A stretch of 64,000 bases of DNA from contig CAWGTX010000001.1 of assembly GCA_963825585.1 (NCBI GenBank), positions 1,000,477 to 1,064,476 of the forward strand, written 5' to 3'. Shown here one piece after another: positions 17,136 to 25,506 of this stretch; the stretch's first letter is position 1; each line of letters begins with the position of its first letter. Source of the DNA: JAOUGY01 sp963825585. GTDB taxonomy: Bacteria > Actinomycetota > Acidimicrobiia > Spongiisociales > ZC4RG35. The notes beneath the pieces are model-generated. The model saw only the letters and a list, made by a program, of their open reading frames with translations. It did no database searches and was not told the DNA's origin. The position numbers and the translations under genes were made by a program.

Positions 17136-18353
17136 ATGACCGCTTCGGTGTTCGATCCGTGGAACCCGGCCCATCGGGCTGATCCGCACGCGTTCTGGAG
17201 CGCCGCCCGGAACTCGCTCGGCCTTGCTTCCGCCATCGGTCCGGTGACGCGGCGCCGGTTCTGGTTTCCGCTCCGCCACCAGGACTGCCTCGCCGTGCTC
17301 CGTCACCCGGCGATGGGCAAGGAACCGGAGAAACACCTCACGTCCCAGCAGCTGGAAGGAACGCTGCTCGGCCAGGGACCCTTCGACGTGCTCGGCAGGA
17401 ACATGCTCTTCCTCGACCCACCCGACCACACGCGGCTGCGCCGATTGGTTCGAGAGCCGTTTTCGCTGCGAGCCGTGGAGCAGCTGCGGCCGCGGGTGGA
17501 GGCGATCGCATCGGACCTGGTGGGCAGACTGGCGGGGCGCCGGTCATTCGACCTGATCGCCGACCTGGCGTTGCCGTTGCCTGTGACAGTGATCGCCGAG
17601 CTGTTGGGTATCCCGGTCTCCGACCGCGACCGATTCCGAGCCTGGACCCAGGCGGTGCTCGGCCGGGCAGACACCGAGGCGGAGATGATGACGGCGGGGA
17701 TGGAGTTCATCCAGTATCTCAACGATCTGGCGGAGCAGCGCAGGTCTGATCCCGGCGATGACCTCATCACCTATCTGCTGACGGTGGAAGAGGAAGGTGA
17801 GCGACTCGACCACCAGGAGTTCCTCGCCATGGTGTTCCTGTTGCTGGTGGCCGGCCATGAGACGACGGTGAATCTGATCGGCAACGGCACCCTCGAGCTG
17901 CTCCGGAACCCAGCCCAGGCGGCGTTCCTCGCCGCCGACCCGGTGGGCCGCTCCGCGGCAGCGGTAGAGGAACTGATCAGGTTCCACGGCCCGGTGGAAT
18001 CGGCCACCATGCGCTGGGCCTACGAAGACATCGAGGTCGGGGGTGTCGTGATCCCTGCCGGCGGGATGGTCATCCCCATGTTGTTCGCGGCGAACCGTGA
18101 TCCGGCAGTCTTCGACGATCCCGACCGGCTGGTCCTCGATCGTGACGCCCACCGCCATCTCGGATTCGGTTCGGGAATCCACCTGTGCCTCGGCGCACCG
18201 CTCGCCCGCCTCGAGGGTCAGATCGCGTTCGCCGCCATCGCCCGGGCGTGGCCGAGTCTCGAACTGGACTGCGACGAATCGGACCTCTCGTGGACACCCG
18301 ACTTCTTCCTCCGCGGCCTCAACGCCCTGCCCGTGGTCGTCCATCCGACATGA
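17136..18353 (+). CDS. cytochrome P450
   Basis: A 405-residue bacterial class I P450. Visible are the I-helix oxygen-activation motif AGHETT, the K-helix ExxR in EELIR, and the haem-binding loop FGSGIHLCLGAPLAR with the proximal cysteine about 55 residues from the end. It would hydroxylate a small lipophilic substrate with electrons from an unlinked ferredoxin; no redox partner is adjacent. Start may be ATG 17,136 or GTG 17,127, neither with a good ribosome site. The stop overlaps aat by four bases, an odd pairing of oxidative metabolism and N-end-rule protein turnover. Confidence 0.87.
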   Translation: MTASVFDPWNPAHRADPHAFWSAARNSLGLASAIGPVTRRRFWFPLRHQDCLAVLRHPAMGKEPEKHLTSQQLEGTLLGQGPFDVLGRNMLFLDPPDHTRLRRLVREPFSLRAVEQLRPRVEAIASDLVGRLAGRRSFDLIADLALPLPVTVIAELLGIPVSDRDRFRAWTQAVLGRADTEAEMMTAGMEFIQYLNDLAEQRRSDPGDDLITYLLTVEEEGERLDHQEFLAMVFLLLVAGHETTVNLIGNGTLELLRNPAQAAFLAADPVGRSAAAVEELIRFHGPVESATMRWAYEDIEVGGVVIPAGGMVIPMLFAANRDPAVFDDPDRLVLDRDAHRHLGFGSGIHLCLGAPLARLEGQIAFAAIARAWPSLELDCDESDLSWTPDFFLRGLNALPVVVHPT

Positions 18354-19042
18354 CCCCACTGCCCGTCGAGCCGGCACCCAGTCGCTTCGAGCTCCCCGAC
18401 CCGAGGTGGGCGGGTGTCGACGACGTCATCGCCATCGGCGGCGACCTGGCGCCGGGCACCGTGCTGTCGGCCTATCGAAAAGGCCTGTTCCCGATGCACC
18501 TTCCCGACGGGCCACTGGCATGGTGGTCGCCGTGGCGGCGCGGCGTGCTGCCGCTCGACGGGTTGAAAGTGAGTCGCAGCCTCCGGCGGTCGGTGGGGCG
18601 CTACCGGTGCACAGTCGACCGGGCGTTTGCGGCAGTGGTGGACGGCTGCGCCGACCCTTCGCGGCCGCATGGCTGGATAACCAGCGAGATCGCCGCCGCC
18701 TACACCGAGCTCCATCGGTTGGGCTGGGCACACTCGGTGGAGGTGTGGGACGGCCCCGATCGGCTCGTGGGCGGCCTCTACGGCGTTGCCGTGGGCGGCC
18801 TGTTCGCCGGCGAGTCGATGTTCCACCGGGACGTCGACACGTCGAAGGTAGCGCTCGTCGAACTGGTCGGACGCATGCGGATCGGCGGTGGGATGTTGAT
18901 CGACGTGCAATGGGCCACCGATCATCTGGTGTCGCTCGGCGTGGTGGAGATCGCCCGACTCGACTATCTCGACCGGCTGGTGGAGGCGGTGGCGGCGCCG
19001 TCGATCGACTGGGGTGGCCCCGCCCTCCGGGGACGGGGTTAG
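18350..19042 (+). CDS. aat: leucyl/phenylalanyl-tRNA--protein transferase
   Basis: A 230-residue Aat enzyme. Diagnostic segments are VDDVIAIGGDLAPGTVLSAYRKGLFPM near the N-terminus, WWSPWRRGVLP near 57-67 and FAGESMFHRD near 152-161. It transfers Leu or Phe from aminoacyl-tRNA to proteins with N-terminal Arg or Lys, marking them for ClpS-ClpAP. The ATG overlaps the P450 stop (ATGA), implying coupled translation. No clpS or clpA lies in the window. Confidence 0.9.
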   Translation: MTPLPVEPAPSRFELPDPRWAGVDDVIAIGGDLAPGTVLSAYRKGLFPMHLPDGPLAWWSPWRRGVLPLDGLKVSRSLRRSVGRYRCTVDRAFAAVVDGCADPSRPHGWITSEIAAAYTELHRLGWAHSVEVWDGPDRLVGGLYGVAVGGLFAGESMFHRDVDTSKVALVELVGRMRIGGGMLIDVQWATDHLVSLGVVEIARLDYLDRLVEAVAAPSIDWGGPALRGRG

Positions 19043-19071
19043 AGTCGCGGGCGGATGATTGAGCTGTACCG

Positions 19072-19923
19072 GTGAGCGAGGTTCTGGCCGCCGTCGACCT
19101 GACGCCACTCGGGCGTCGGGTGGCAGACCGGGCGCGGCTCGTGGCCGAAACGCTCGAGATCGACCTGACGTTGCTCCACGTGATCGAGCCGATGTCCGAG
19201 GCATTCATCGTCGACGATGTCGCCGACCTACTCCGTCGTCACCGACGCTCTTCTGCCGAGGCGATGGGGGAGTGGGTTCGTAGCCGTACCGATCGATCGG
19301 TGACGGTGACCGAGGTGAAGGGCTCTCCGGTGTGGGAGATCGCCCGGGCATCGAAGTCAGCCGAGCTCACAGTGGTCGGCACCTCGACACTCGACCACGG
19401 CAGGGTGGGCCCCGTGGCGAGTCGGGTCGCCGAAGCAGCCCGTGGTGACGTGCTGGTGGTGCGCCGCCAACCCCGCAACACGTATCGCAACGTGATCATC
19501 GCCTGCGACCTGTCGGAGTCGTCGGCACGCGGTGTCGAGTTGGCGTCGGCTCTCGCTCCCGACGCCAAGCTCACCCTCGTGTATGCGCTGCCCACCCGCT
19601 TCGACGGCTACATGGCCGAGGCCGGGATGTTCCCGGAGGAGATCGAGAGCCTGCGTCGGCAACGTCTGGCGGTGGCCCGCACCGAGCTGGCGGAGTGCGC
19701 CGATCAGTGGGAGCGGGTGGAGGCGCTGGTGGTCGACGGTCCTCCCATCGAAGCGATCGAAGAGACAGTGCGGCGCAAAGGCTCCGACTTGCTGGTCACC
19801 ACCAGTCGGGGAGCCGGAGCCACCAAACTGACCCTTCTGGGCACGATCGCTGCAGGCCTCACCGAGGCCGCCCCGTGTGACGTGGCCATCGCCCGTATCG
19901 CCGGGGACTTCCGCCGGCCCTGA
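19072..19923 (+). CDS. tandem universal stress protein
   Basis: A 283-residue protein of two UspA domains (about 1-130 and 140-280). Each begins with a hydrophobic strand and Asp (VLAAVDLTP; VIIACDLSES) and has a VVGTS or VTTSRGAG loop. The second loop resembles the ATP-binding Gly-rich segment. Such tandem Usp proteins respond to energy or redox stress. GTG at 19,072 follows aat by 29 bases, so read-through from the P450-aat transcript is likely. Confidence 0.85.
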   Translation: MSEVLAAVDLTPLGRRVADRARLVAETLEIDLTLLHVIEPMSEAFIVDDVADLLRRHRRSSAEAMGEWVRSRTDRSVTVTEVKGSPVWEIARASKSAELTVVGTSTLDHGRVGPVASRVAEAARGDVLVVRRQPRNTYRNVIIACDLSESSARGVELASALAPDAKLTLVYALPTRFDGYMAEAGMFPEEIESLRRQRLAVARTELAECADQWERVEALVVDGPPIEAIEETVRRKGSDLLVTTSRGAGATKLTLLGTIAAGLTEAAPCDVAIARIAGDFRRP

Positions 19924-20229
19924 CTGAGTAGTTCTGTGACCAGAAACGTTTGCGAGGGTCAGGTCGTGACCGTCCTCCCGTTCGGGGTCACAGCCTGGCC
20001 GACCGTGCCCCCACGCCCCGCCCCGCCTCCCAGCGGAGCCCAACAGGTCGGCCGAAACATAGAAGACGGCGAAGCACCATATGGAAACACGCCCACACGA
20101 CACGTGCGGCGCCGACCCACAACCAGGCGAACGTTGCAGGACACTAGCTACCCGGCGCCTCGGTCGGATGCTCCTTAACGTGGGTTTATCGCCACGTACA
20201 GTGAGTGTCGAGGGCTGAGGGAGGATGTA
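19924..20229. other. intergenic region with possible promoter/operator
   Basis: No coding frame with natural composition is visible. Near the right end ACGTGG-N8-CCACGT (20,178-20,197) forms a 6-bp inverted repeat about 35 bases upstream of the next gene, a possible operator. Nothing else is recognised. Confidence 0.35.
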
Positions 20230-20748
20230 ATGGGTGCATACAAGGCGAAGTTGACGGTTCCGGGCGTGTTCGAGGTGCCGTTGGCCGTCGAGATCGATCT
20301 CAACGAGGGACGGATGGCCATCTCGACCGGTACGGGTGAGATCGGCGCATGGGACATCGACGACGTCGAGGTATTGGGACGCGACAAAGGATTCGAGCTG
20401 CGGGCCGACGGCGACGTCATCCTGTTCTCCACGATCGATGACGGCCGTTTCGCCCGTGAGGTCGGTTTGCGGTGGGCGCCGCCGAGACTGCGCCGATTGA
20501 TGGCAGCCGACCTTTCGGAGTCGAAGGTCGTTCCCGAGGTGCCTCCGGTCCGGATCTTTCCTGCCACCGTCGGGCTTCGTCAGCAGTTCAGCGCCTCCAT
20601 CGAAGGCGACGTGGACACGGCGGACGACGCTCCCGGCGACGGGTCGAACGCTCAGGTCAACGCCGTCGCCGGCACCGCCCCTGCCAAGCGCAAGGGGCGG
20701 CACCAGCGTCGCGGCAAGGGCCGCCATCTCCGGCCGGTCGCAGGCTGA
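20230..20748 (+). CDS. hypothetical protein, paralogue of the 30,221 gene
   Basis: A 172-residue protein of unknown function. Residues ~8-92 are a small beta-rich domain (EIDLNEGRMAISTGTGEIGAW, then a GFELRADGDVILF strand pair and a short helix with RLM) that aligns over its length with the 98-residue product at 30,221-30,517. The last ~50 residues are a low-complexity tail ending in a strongly basic segment (KRKGRHQRRGKGRH), suggesting nucleic-acid or membrane-surface contact. ATG follows a GGGAGGATG site. The domain looks like a small split barrel or PH-like fold but I cannot name it. Confidence 0.7.
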   Translation: MGAYKAKLTVPGVFEVPLAVEIDLNEGRMAISTGTGEIGAWDIDDVEVLGRDKGFELRADGDVILFSTIDDGRFAREVGLRWAPPRLRRLMAADLSESKVVPEVPPVRIFPATVGLRQQFSASIEGDVDTADDAPGDGSNAQVNAVAGTAPAKRKGRHQRRGKGRHLRPVAG

Positions 20749-20749
20749 C

Positions 20750-21196
20750 TCACAGCATCAGTCTCGCGACCGTTTCGTCGTCGTCGATCTCCCCGGTGGG
20801 CTCGAAGCCGAGACCGAGGTAGAACGGCCCGGGCCCCCCTTCGCCTTCAACCCAGCTCGTGTAGAGCTCGGTGCCGCCCTGTGATCGAACCTCGTCGAAA
20901 GCCAGCGTGAGGGCAGCCCTCCCGTACCCCTTGCGCTGATGTTCGGCGGCGATCATCAGCCGCCATAGCCAGAACGGTCGGCCGTTCTTCTCATTGGGAT
21001 CGATCTCGAGCATGAGGAAGCCGACGATCTCGTCGTCGACCGTGACTGCCCTGGGCCAGGCGATGGCGTACTCGGCGTACGCCTGCGCCAGCGACCACGG
21101 ATTGGATGCCACGAACTCGTCCTGTCCGTCGGCGACCTTCAGGTCGTAGATCTCGCCCAGGTTGTGTTCGGTGATCGGTGTGAGTGAAACGTTCAT
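20750..21196 (-). CDS. GNAT-family N-acetyltransferase
   Basis: A 148-residue GNAT enzyme. The acetyl-CoA loop is IAAEHQRKGYGRAAL (motif A, Q/R-x-x-G-x-G/A form), preceded by the WRLM strand and followed by YTSWVEGEGGPGPFYLGLGF. The pattern resembles diamine and aminoglycoside-like acetyltransferases of the Blt/SpeG group, fitting the polyamine genes elsewhere in the window, but substrate is unproven. ATG at 21,196 has a GAAGGG site. It is convergent with the 20,230 gene, stops two bases apart. Confidence 0.8.
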   Translation of the reverse strand: MNVSLTPITEHNLGEIYDLKVADGQDEFVASNPWSLAQAYAEYAIAWPRAVTVDDEIVGFLMLEIDPNEKNGRPFWLWRLMIAAEHQRKGYGRAALTLAFDEVRSQGGTELYTSWVEGEGGPGPFYLGLGFEPTGEIDDDETVARLML

Positions 21197-21377
21197 GACT
21201 GACCCTTCTGTCGCCCGTGAGGGCGACGTCCGCTGAAGCGCTCGACCCGCGGCAATGCGGCGAGCTGCGTGATCAGTGGGGGTGTGCCGGCCGAGACCGG
21301 GCGTCGCAGCCGGCATCATACGGGCCCAATCGGCTTCGCGTCGGGAGTATCAGCCGCCTACCATCTCCGCCGAGCAC

Positions 21378-21452
21378 GGGCCGGTAGCTCAATCAGGTCA
21401 GAGCAGCGGACTCATAATCCGTTGGTTGCAGGTTCGAGCCCTGCCCGGCCCA
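21378..21452 (+). tRNA. tRNA with CAT anticodon (Met elongator or Ile2)
   Basis: A full cloverleaf: acceptor GGGCCGG/CCGGCCC with discriminator A, D-arm GCTC/GAGC, anticodon stem GCGGA/TCCGT with one G-T pair around loop CTCATAA (anticodon CAT), T-arm GCAGG/CCTGC with loop TTCGAGC. No CCA is encoded. CAT can be elongator Met or lysidine-modified Ile2; overall similarity favours elongator Met. An integrase remnant starts just downstream, so the 3' end probably served as an attachment site. Confidence 0.9.
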
Positions 21453-21456
21453 CATC

Positions 21457-21487
21457 CAGAATCCCCCCGATTTCTCGGGAGATTCTG
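21457..21487 (+). terminator. hairpin after tRNA
   Basis: CAGAATC/GATTCTG arms with an inner CCCGA/TCGGG stem, five bases after the tRNA discriminator. A likely tRNA transcription terminator without a long U-tract. Confidence 0.55.
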
Positions 21488-21550
21488 ATCTGCGAGTGAC
21501 AATTCGAGTTGCGCCGTCAGCCGGTTTGGGCCACCGATGGGCCACGCGGA

Positions 21551-22110
21551 TCAGGCGACATCGGTGTGGGCGCACCGCTCGGTCATGGTCCGGGCGAGGG
21601 CTTCGAGGTCGTCCTCGTAGATGTGCGAGTAGCGGTCGAGCGTGATGGTCACGGAGGATGGCCCAGCGTGCGCTGAACCGCCTCGATCGAGGCACCGGCC
21701 GAGATGGCGAGGGATGCGCTCGTGTACCGGAGGTCGTGGACTCGGAGACCTCGGAGGTCGAGGGTGGAGGTCGCAGGCAGCCATACGGTCGAGCGGGATC
21801 TCGACACGCGGAGGGGATCACTATGCGGGGCTGTGAACACGAGATCGTCGGTCCGTCGCCAGTCCTTGTGAGGTGCTCGGCCAGTCGCAACGCCACGAAC
21901 CGGGGAGTACGAGTGTCCGCATCGGCCATGCTGAGGCCGTTCGATGACTGGGCTGACCTTCACTTCCGAGGTGGCAACATCGGGCAAACCACAATCTCGT
22001 GGATTCCCGGCGTGCCTACGGCTTGGGCCTGCAAGGTGGTTGGAGCACTTGATTCGAGACGCGTGCTCGCCCCCCTCAAGGTCGAGGTCAGTCGGCGATC
22101 GATGAGGATG
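21551..22110 (-). pseudogene. decayed tyrosine recombinase (integrase)
   Basis: Pieces of one integrase lie in different frames. A segment near 21,650-21,835 encodes RGLRVHDLRYTSASLAISAGASIEAVQRTLGH (catalytic HxxR and the downstream His; usual HDLRHT is HDLRYT). The next frame to 21,551 gives SSVTITLDRYSHIYEDDLEALA, with the nucleophilic Tyr. Upstream fragments (PRFVALRLAEHLTRTG; DDLVFTAP) sit in two further frames, so at least three frameshifts. The catalytic core points at the tRNA, as in tRNA-integrating elements. It cannot make an active recombinase as read. Confidence 0.75.
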
Positions 22111-22196
22111 AGCTGATCGCTCCTGGGTTCCATGGCAGCCGCCGGACGGTGACGACGACGCCCGAGTCTGTGATGGCCGCCTGATGCGTTCTGGCG

Positions 22197-22361
22197 ATGT
22201 CTGGTGTGCCAGTCTCCGCCGACCACGCCGCCGTGCTCGAAGCCGTCGCCGCCCGCCAGCCGGCGCCGGAGCATCTGGCGCTGGTACTGGCAGGGCTGCG
22301 GACGTGCGGGTGGGTCGCATCTCTTCCCGACCTCCTCCGGCGCCCACCGACGAAGCAATAG
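22197..22361 (+). CDS. possible small ORF, 54 aa
   Basis: An ATG-started 54-codon frame with strong G/C third-position bias and an amphipathic helical composition (SADHAAVLEAVAARQPAPEH, then LALVLAGLRTCGWVASLPDLL). No convincing ribosome site. It lies between the integrase remnant and the secreted-protein gene and may be a remnant of the integrated element or a small helix-turn-helix protein; I do not recognise it. Confidence 0.3.
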   Translation: MSGVPVSADHAAVLEAVAARQPAPEHLALVLAGLRTCGWVASLPDLLRRPPTKQ

Positions 22362-22447
22362 GGGTGGCCCACACGAAACCGGACGCTGCGGTCTGGCCGT
22401 CAGACGGCCCCGATGCCTGGACCGCAGCGGTGTAGGTGATCGAGGGA

Positions 22448-22918
22448 CTACTTGTTGCCAAGACAGGTCAGATCGAAGTCGAAGGTGTCCACCTTGACCT
22501 CGTCACCGATGATCCTGATCTTCTGGTGGACCTGCAGGCGGAGCTTCTGACCTGCTTCGTTCCGCAACTGGTAGTTGCCGACACCTCCCAAGATGTACGC
22601 GTTGTTCGACTCATTGATCAGTCCGACACCGACCATCTTCGGAGCTGCATAGAACCCTGACTCTGTTTGCACCGACCAGAGCGCGTAGTCGTTGTAGTGG
22701 TAGTTGCCGCTGGGGTTCGTCTGCTCGTGGATGTACGTCACTCCCTCAAAGATGTACAGCTCTTCCACACCTTCACCGAGGCACGGGTTCGGGAGTACGA
22801 CCTCGTAGTAGGTTGGCACCTCCTCGAAGGCCGGGGACTGGTCCGGTGCCGCTGTCGCTGGGATCGACATGCCGATCACGACCAGGAACGAGAGCATCGC
22901 GGCGATTCGGATGCGCAT
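22448..22918 (-). CDS. secreted hypothetical protein
   Basis: A 156-residue protein with a clear Sec signal peptide (MRIRIAAMLSFLVVIGMSIPA, cleavage near ATAA). The mature part has two cysteines (CLGEG near the start, LTCLG at the end) likely forming a disulfide, and a Tyr/Asn-rich centre (YYEVVLPN, GNYHYNDYALW). No family recognised. A GAGAGGAGGATGCC site precedes the ATG. The gene is visibly less GC-rich than its neighbours and sits beside an integrase remnant and tRNA, so it is a candidate cargo gene of an integrated element. Confidence 0.75.
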   Translation of the reverse strand: MRIRIAAMLSFLVVIGMSIPATAAPDQSPAFEEVPTYYEVVLPNPCLGEGVEELYIFEGVTYIHEQTNPSGNYHYNDYALWSVQTESGFYAAPKMVGVGLINESNNAYILGGVGNYQLRNEAGQKLRLQVHQKIRIIGDEVKVDTFDFDLTCLGNK

Positions 22919-23473
22919 GGCATCCTCCTCTCACTCGTGCAAGCGTAACGCGTCCCCTTGGCCAGATCATCGGCCATCGCCTGGCATCTTGAACAGAGTC
23001 CAACGGCTGAGGAGTGGCGGAGGATCACTTCCCCGACGTGCGCACTCGCCACGCCATGCGTCTCTCTCATTGGCAACGAGGGGGGGCATTGGTTACCTCG
23101 GAGGGCACGACGCTGGGCGATAGCCTGGACACCGCCCCGCCCCGGCGTTTGGCTCCCCGAACAAAAGCGGAGAGGACCATGCCGTGCTGCGGGTCAGCGC
23201 GCCCCCCCTGGGACGCCTCCACCGAGCCATCATCCGCTGTCGAGCCGATGGCCTCTATCGGCTCTCAGCTCATTCGGATACGTACGCGACAAAGGCGTCA
23301 TCGCCAGCACCAGGAACGGATACAAGACACCGGGGGCTCACGATCGCCGGCGATGACCGACACCGTGCGCAACCCGGTGCGAGGGATGGAGCAACCGTGG
23401 CCGACCCAAGCCGCTCGATTGGCCAAGCCGAGACGGCGTCGAGCGCCCGCGACCGAGTCCGAGGAGCATTGGA
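22919..23473. other. 555-bp non-coding gap
   Basis: I see no gene with natural composition. A perfect 8-bp hairpin GAGCCGAT/ATCGGCTC lies at 23,242-23,264, and a GAGGAG ribosome site for the next gene closes the region. It probably holds the promoter of the ABC exporter operon and remains of the tRNA-linked element. Confidence 0.4.
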
Positions 23474-24337
23474 ATGACCGAACGCGCCATCAACGTGGAG
23501 GATCTCACCTTCTCCTACGGTGACACCGAGGCTGTCAGGGGCATTTCCTTTCAGGTAGCGCCCGGTGAGATCCTTGGGTTCCTCGGTCCGAACGGCGCCG
23601 GCAAGTCGACCACCATCAAGATGCTCACCGGCCAACTGGTCCCCAAGTCGGGCAAGGCCCAGGTGCTGGGGATCGACGTGACCGCCGACGACCCGGCCGT
23701 GCAGGCCCAGATAGGGGTGTGTTTCGAGGAGAAGAACCTCTACGACTCGATGTCGGGTGCGGAGAACCTTCGCTTCTTCGCCCGCCTGTTCGGGATCAAG
23801 GATGTCGACACCGAGGCGCTGCTTCGGAGGGTTGGCTTGGCCGATCGGGCCAAGGACCGGGTGTCGAAGTACTCCAAGGGCATGCGACAGCGACTGATGA
23901 TGGCCCGCACGCTCGTCAACACACCCAAAGTGCTGTTCCTCGACGAGCCGACCAACGGCCTGGACCCGGTGTCGTCCCGGGCCATCCGCAGGCTCATCAA
24001 ACAGGAGGCCGATCGGGGTGCAGCAGTCCTGCTCACCACCCACGACATGTTCGAGGCCGATGAGCTGTCGGATCGGGTGGCCTTCCTCAACGATGGACGT
24101 CTGTACGCCGTGGACACGCCCGAGAACCTGAAGCTGGCCCACGGCAAGCGGTCGGTGAAGGTGCGGATTCGTCATGGCGCCGAGGTCGAGGAGCGCACCG
24201 TGGCGCTCGACGACGCCGGCGCCGGGGATGAGCTGAAGGCTGCCCTCGGGTCGGATGGTCTCATGACCATCCACACCGAGGAGGCCACCCTCGAGAACAT
24301 CTTCATCGAGATGACCGGAAGGGGGCTCGAAGGATGA
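23474..24337 (+). CDS. ABC exporter ATP-binding protein
   Basis: A 287-residue ABC-2-type ATPase. Walker A is GPNGAGKSTT near 38-47, the signature is the YSKGMRQR variant near 135-142, Walker B is KVLFLDEPTNGLDP, and the H-loop lies in LLTTHDMFEADEL. The C-terminal part ends in the LENIFIEMTGR helix typical of the DrrA/CcmA exporter class. ATG has a GAGGAG site. It overlaps the first permease by four bases; with two permeases it makes a heterodimeric ABC-2 exporter for a drug, lipid or peptide. Confidence 0.88.
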   Translation: MTERAINVEDLTFSYGDTEAVRGISFQVAPGEILGFLGPNGAGKSTTIKMLTGQLVPKSGKAQVLGIDVTADDPAVQAQIGVCFEEKNLYDSMSGAENLRFFARLFGIKDVDTEALLRRVGLADRAKDRVSKYSKGMRQRLMMARTLVNTPKVLFLDEPTNGLDPVSSRAIRRLIKQEADRGAAVLLTTHDMFEADELSDRVAFLNDGRLYAVDTPENLKLAHGKRSVKVRIRHGAEVEERTVALDDAGAGDELKAALGSDGLMTIHTEEATLENIFIEMTGRGLEG

Positions 24338-25506
24338 CCACACCGGTGTCCCACGCCTCCATCATCGGCTCGATCGTGAGGAAGGACATCGCCGAGTACG
24401 GCAGGGATCGGCTGTGGGCGTTTCTCACGCTGCTCGTGCTGGTGATCGTGGTGGTCCTGTTCTACCTGCTGCCCGACGAGGTGGAGGAGTCGTTGTCCGT
24501 CGGTGTCTCCGGACTGGCGCCCGAGGCGCTGACCGGACTCACTGCCGAGGAACAGGGTCTGGTGCCGGTGGCGTTCTCCGACGAGGCGGACCTCGAGGCA
24601 GTGGTGTCGGGTGAGGCCACCGCCTGGATCACGGACGGTCAGCTGGTCGTCGACCGGGATGGCGCCGACGTCCCCGACGGCGCCGAACGGCTGACGCTGG
24701 GCGTCGGGCTCGCCTTTCCCCCCGACTTCGTGGCGGCCGTCGAGCGAGGTGATCAGAGCGCGGTGACGATCTATGTGGAGGCGTCGGTCCCCGGAGAGAT
24801 CCAGATCGCCGTATCGAGCCTGGTCCGCGAGCTGGCGTTCGCGGTGGCGGGCGAACCGCTGCCCGTGACGATCCCCGACCCGGCCGAGTCGTACGTGGTT
24901 TTGGGTACCGACCGGATCGGCGACCAGACCACGGCTCGCGACGCCTTCCGGCCGCTCTTCGTGTTCCTGGTGCTGATGATGGAGATGTTCGTGATGGCGT
25001 CGCTGATCGCCAAGGAGATCCAGGAGCGCACGGTGACGGCGATGCTGGTCACCCCAGCCACGGTGGCCGACGTGCTGGCGGCCAAGGGCATCGCCGGAAC
25101 CCTGAGCGGGTTCGGTCAAGCGGTGATCATACTGCTGGCGATCGGTGCCCTTGCCAACCAGCCGCTTCTGATGCTGCTGCTCATCCTGTTGGGGTCGGTG
25201 ATGGTGGCCGGTGTCGCCATGCTCGCCGGATCGGTCGGCAAGGACTTCATCAGCACGATGTTCCAGGGCATGCTGTACATGGTGCCGTTGCTCATCCCGG
25301 CCTTCGCCGCCATGTTCCCGGGAACGGCGTCTGCCTGGGTCCGGGCCCTGCCGTCCTATCCGCTGGTGAGCGGGCTGGTCGATGTGAGCACGTACGGTGC
25401 CGGGTGGTCTGAGACGCTCCCCGAGGTGGGGATCCTGGCGGCATGGTGCGTCGCCCTGTTCACGCTCGGCTGGGTGGTGCTGAGGAGGAAGGTGCGGACG
25501 ATATGA
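24334..25506 (+). CDS. ABC-2 type permease
   Basis: A 390-residue membrane protein. One helix near 25-45 is followed by a ~165-residue extracellular domain and then five or six helices, the layout of ABC-2 (LinG/YhaP-like) exporters. The coupling segment KEIQERTVTAMLVTPATVADVLAAKG just before the second membrane block is typical. It overlaps ATPase and second permease genes by four bases each. Substrate unknown. Confidence 0.83.
   Translation: MTTPVSHASIIGSIVRKDIAEYGRDRLWAFLTLLVLVIVVVLFYLLPDEVEESLSVGVSGLAPEALTGLTAEEQGLVPVAFSDEADLEAVVSGEATAWITDGQLVVDRDGADVPDGAERLTLGVGLAFPPDFVAAVERGDQSAVTIYVEASVPGEIQIAVSSLVRELAFAVAGEPLPVTIPDPAESYVVLGTDRIGDQTTARDAFRPLFVFLVLMMEMFVMASLIAKEIQERTVTAMLVTPATVADVLAAKGIAGTLSGFGQAVIILLAIGALANQPLLMLLLILLGSVMVAGVAMLAGSVGKDFISTMFQGMLYMVPLLIPAFAAMFPGTASAWVRALPSYPLVSGLVDVSTYGAGWSETLPEVGILAAWCVALFTLGWVVLRRKVRTI

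Noticed and set aside
23014..23523. 169-residue frame before the ABC exporter
   Set aside because: Composition is unnatural (many Pro, Arg, Gln runs), no ribosome site, and it overlaps the start of a real gene.
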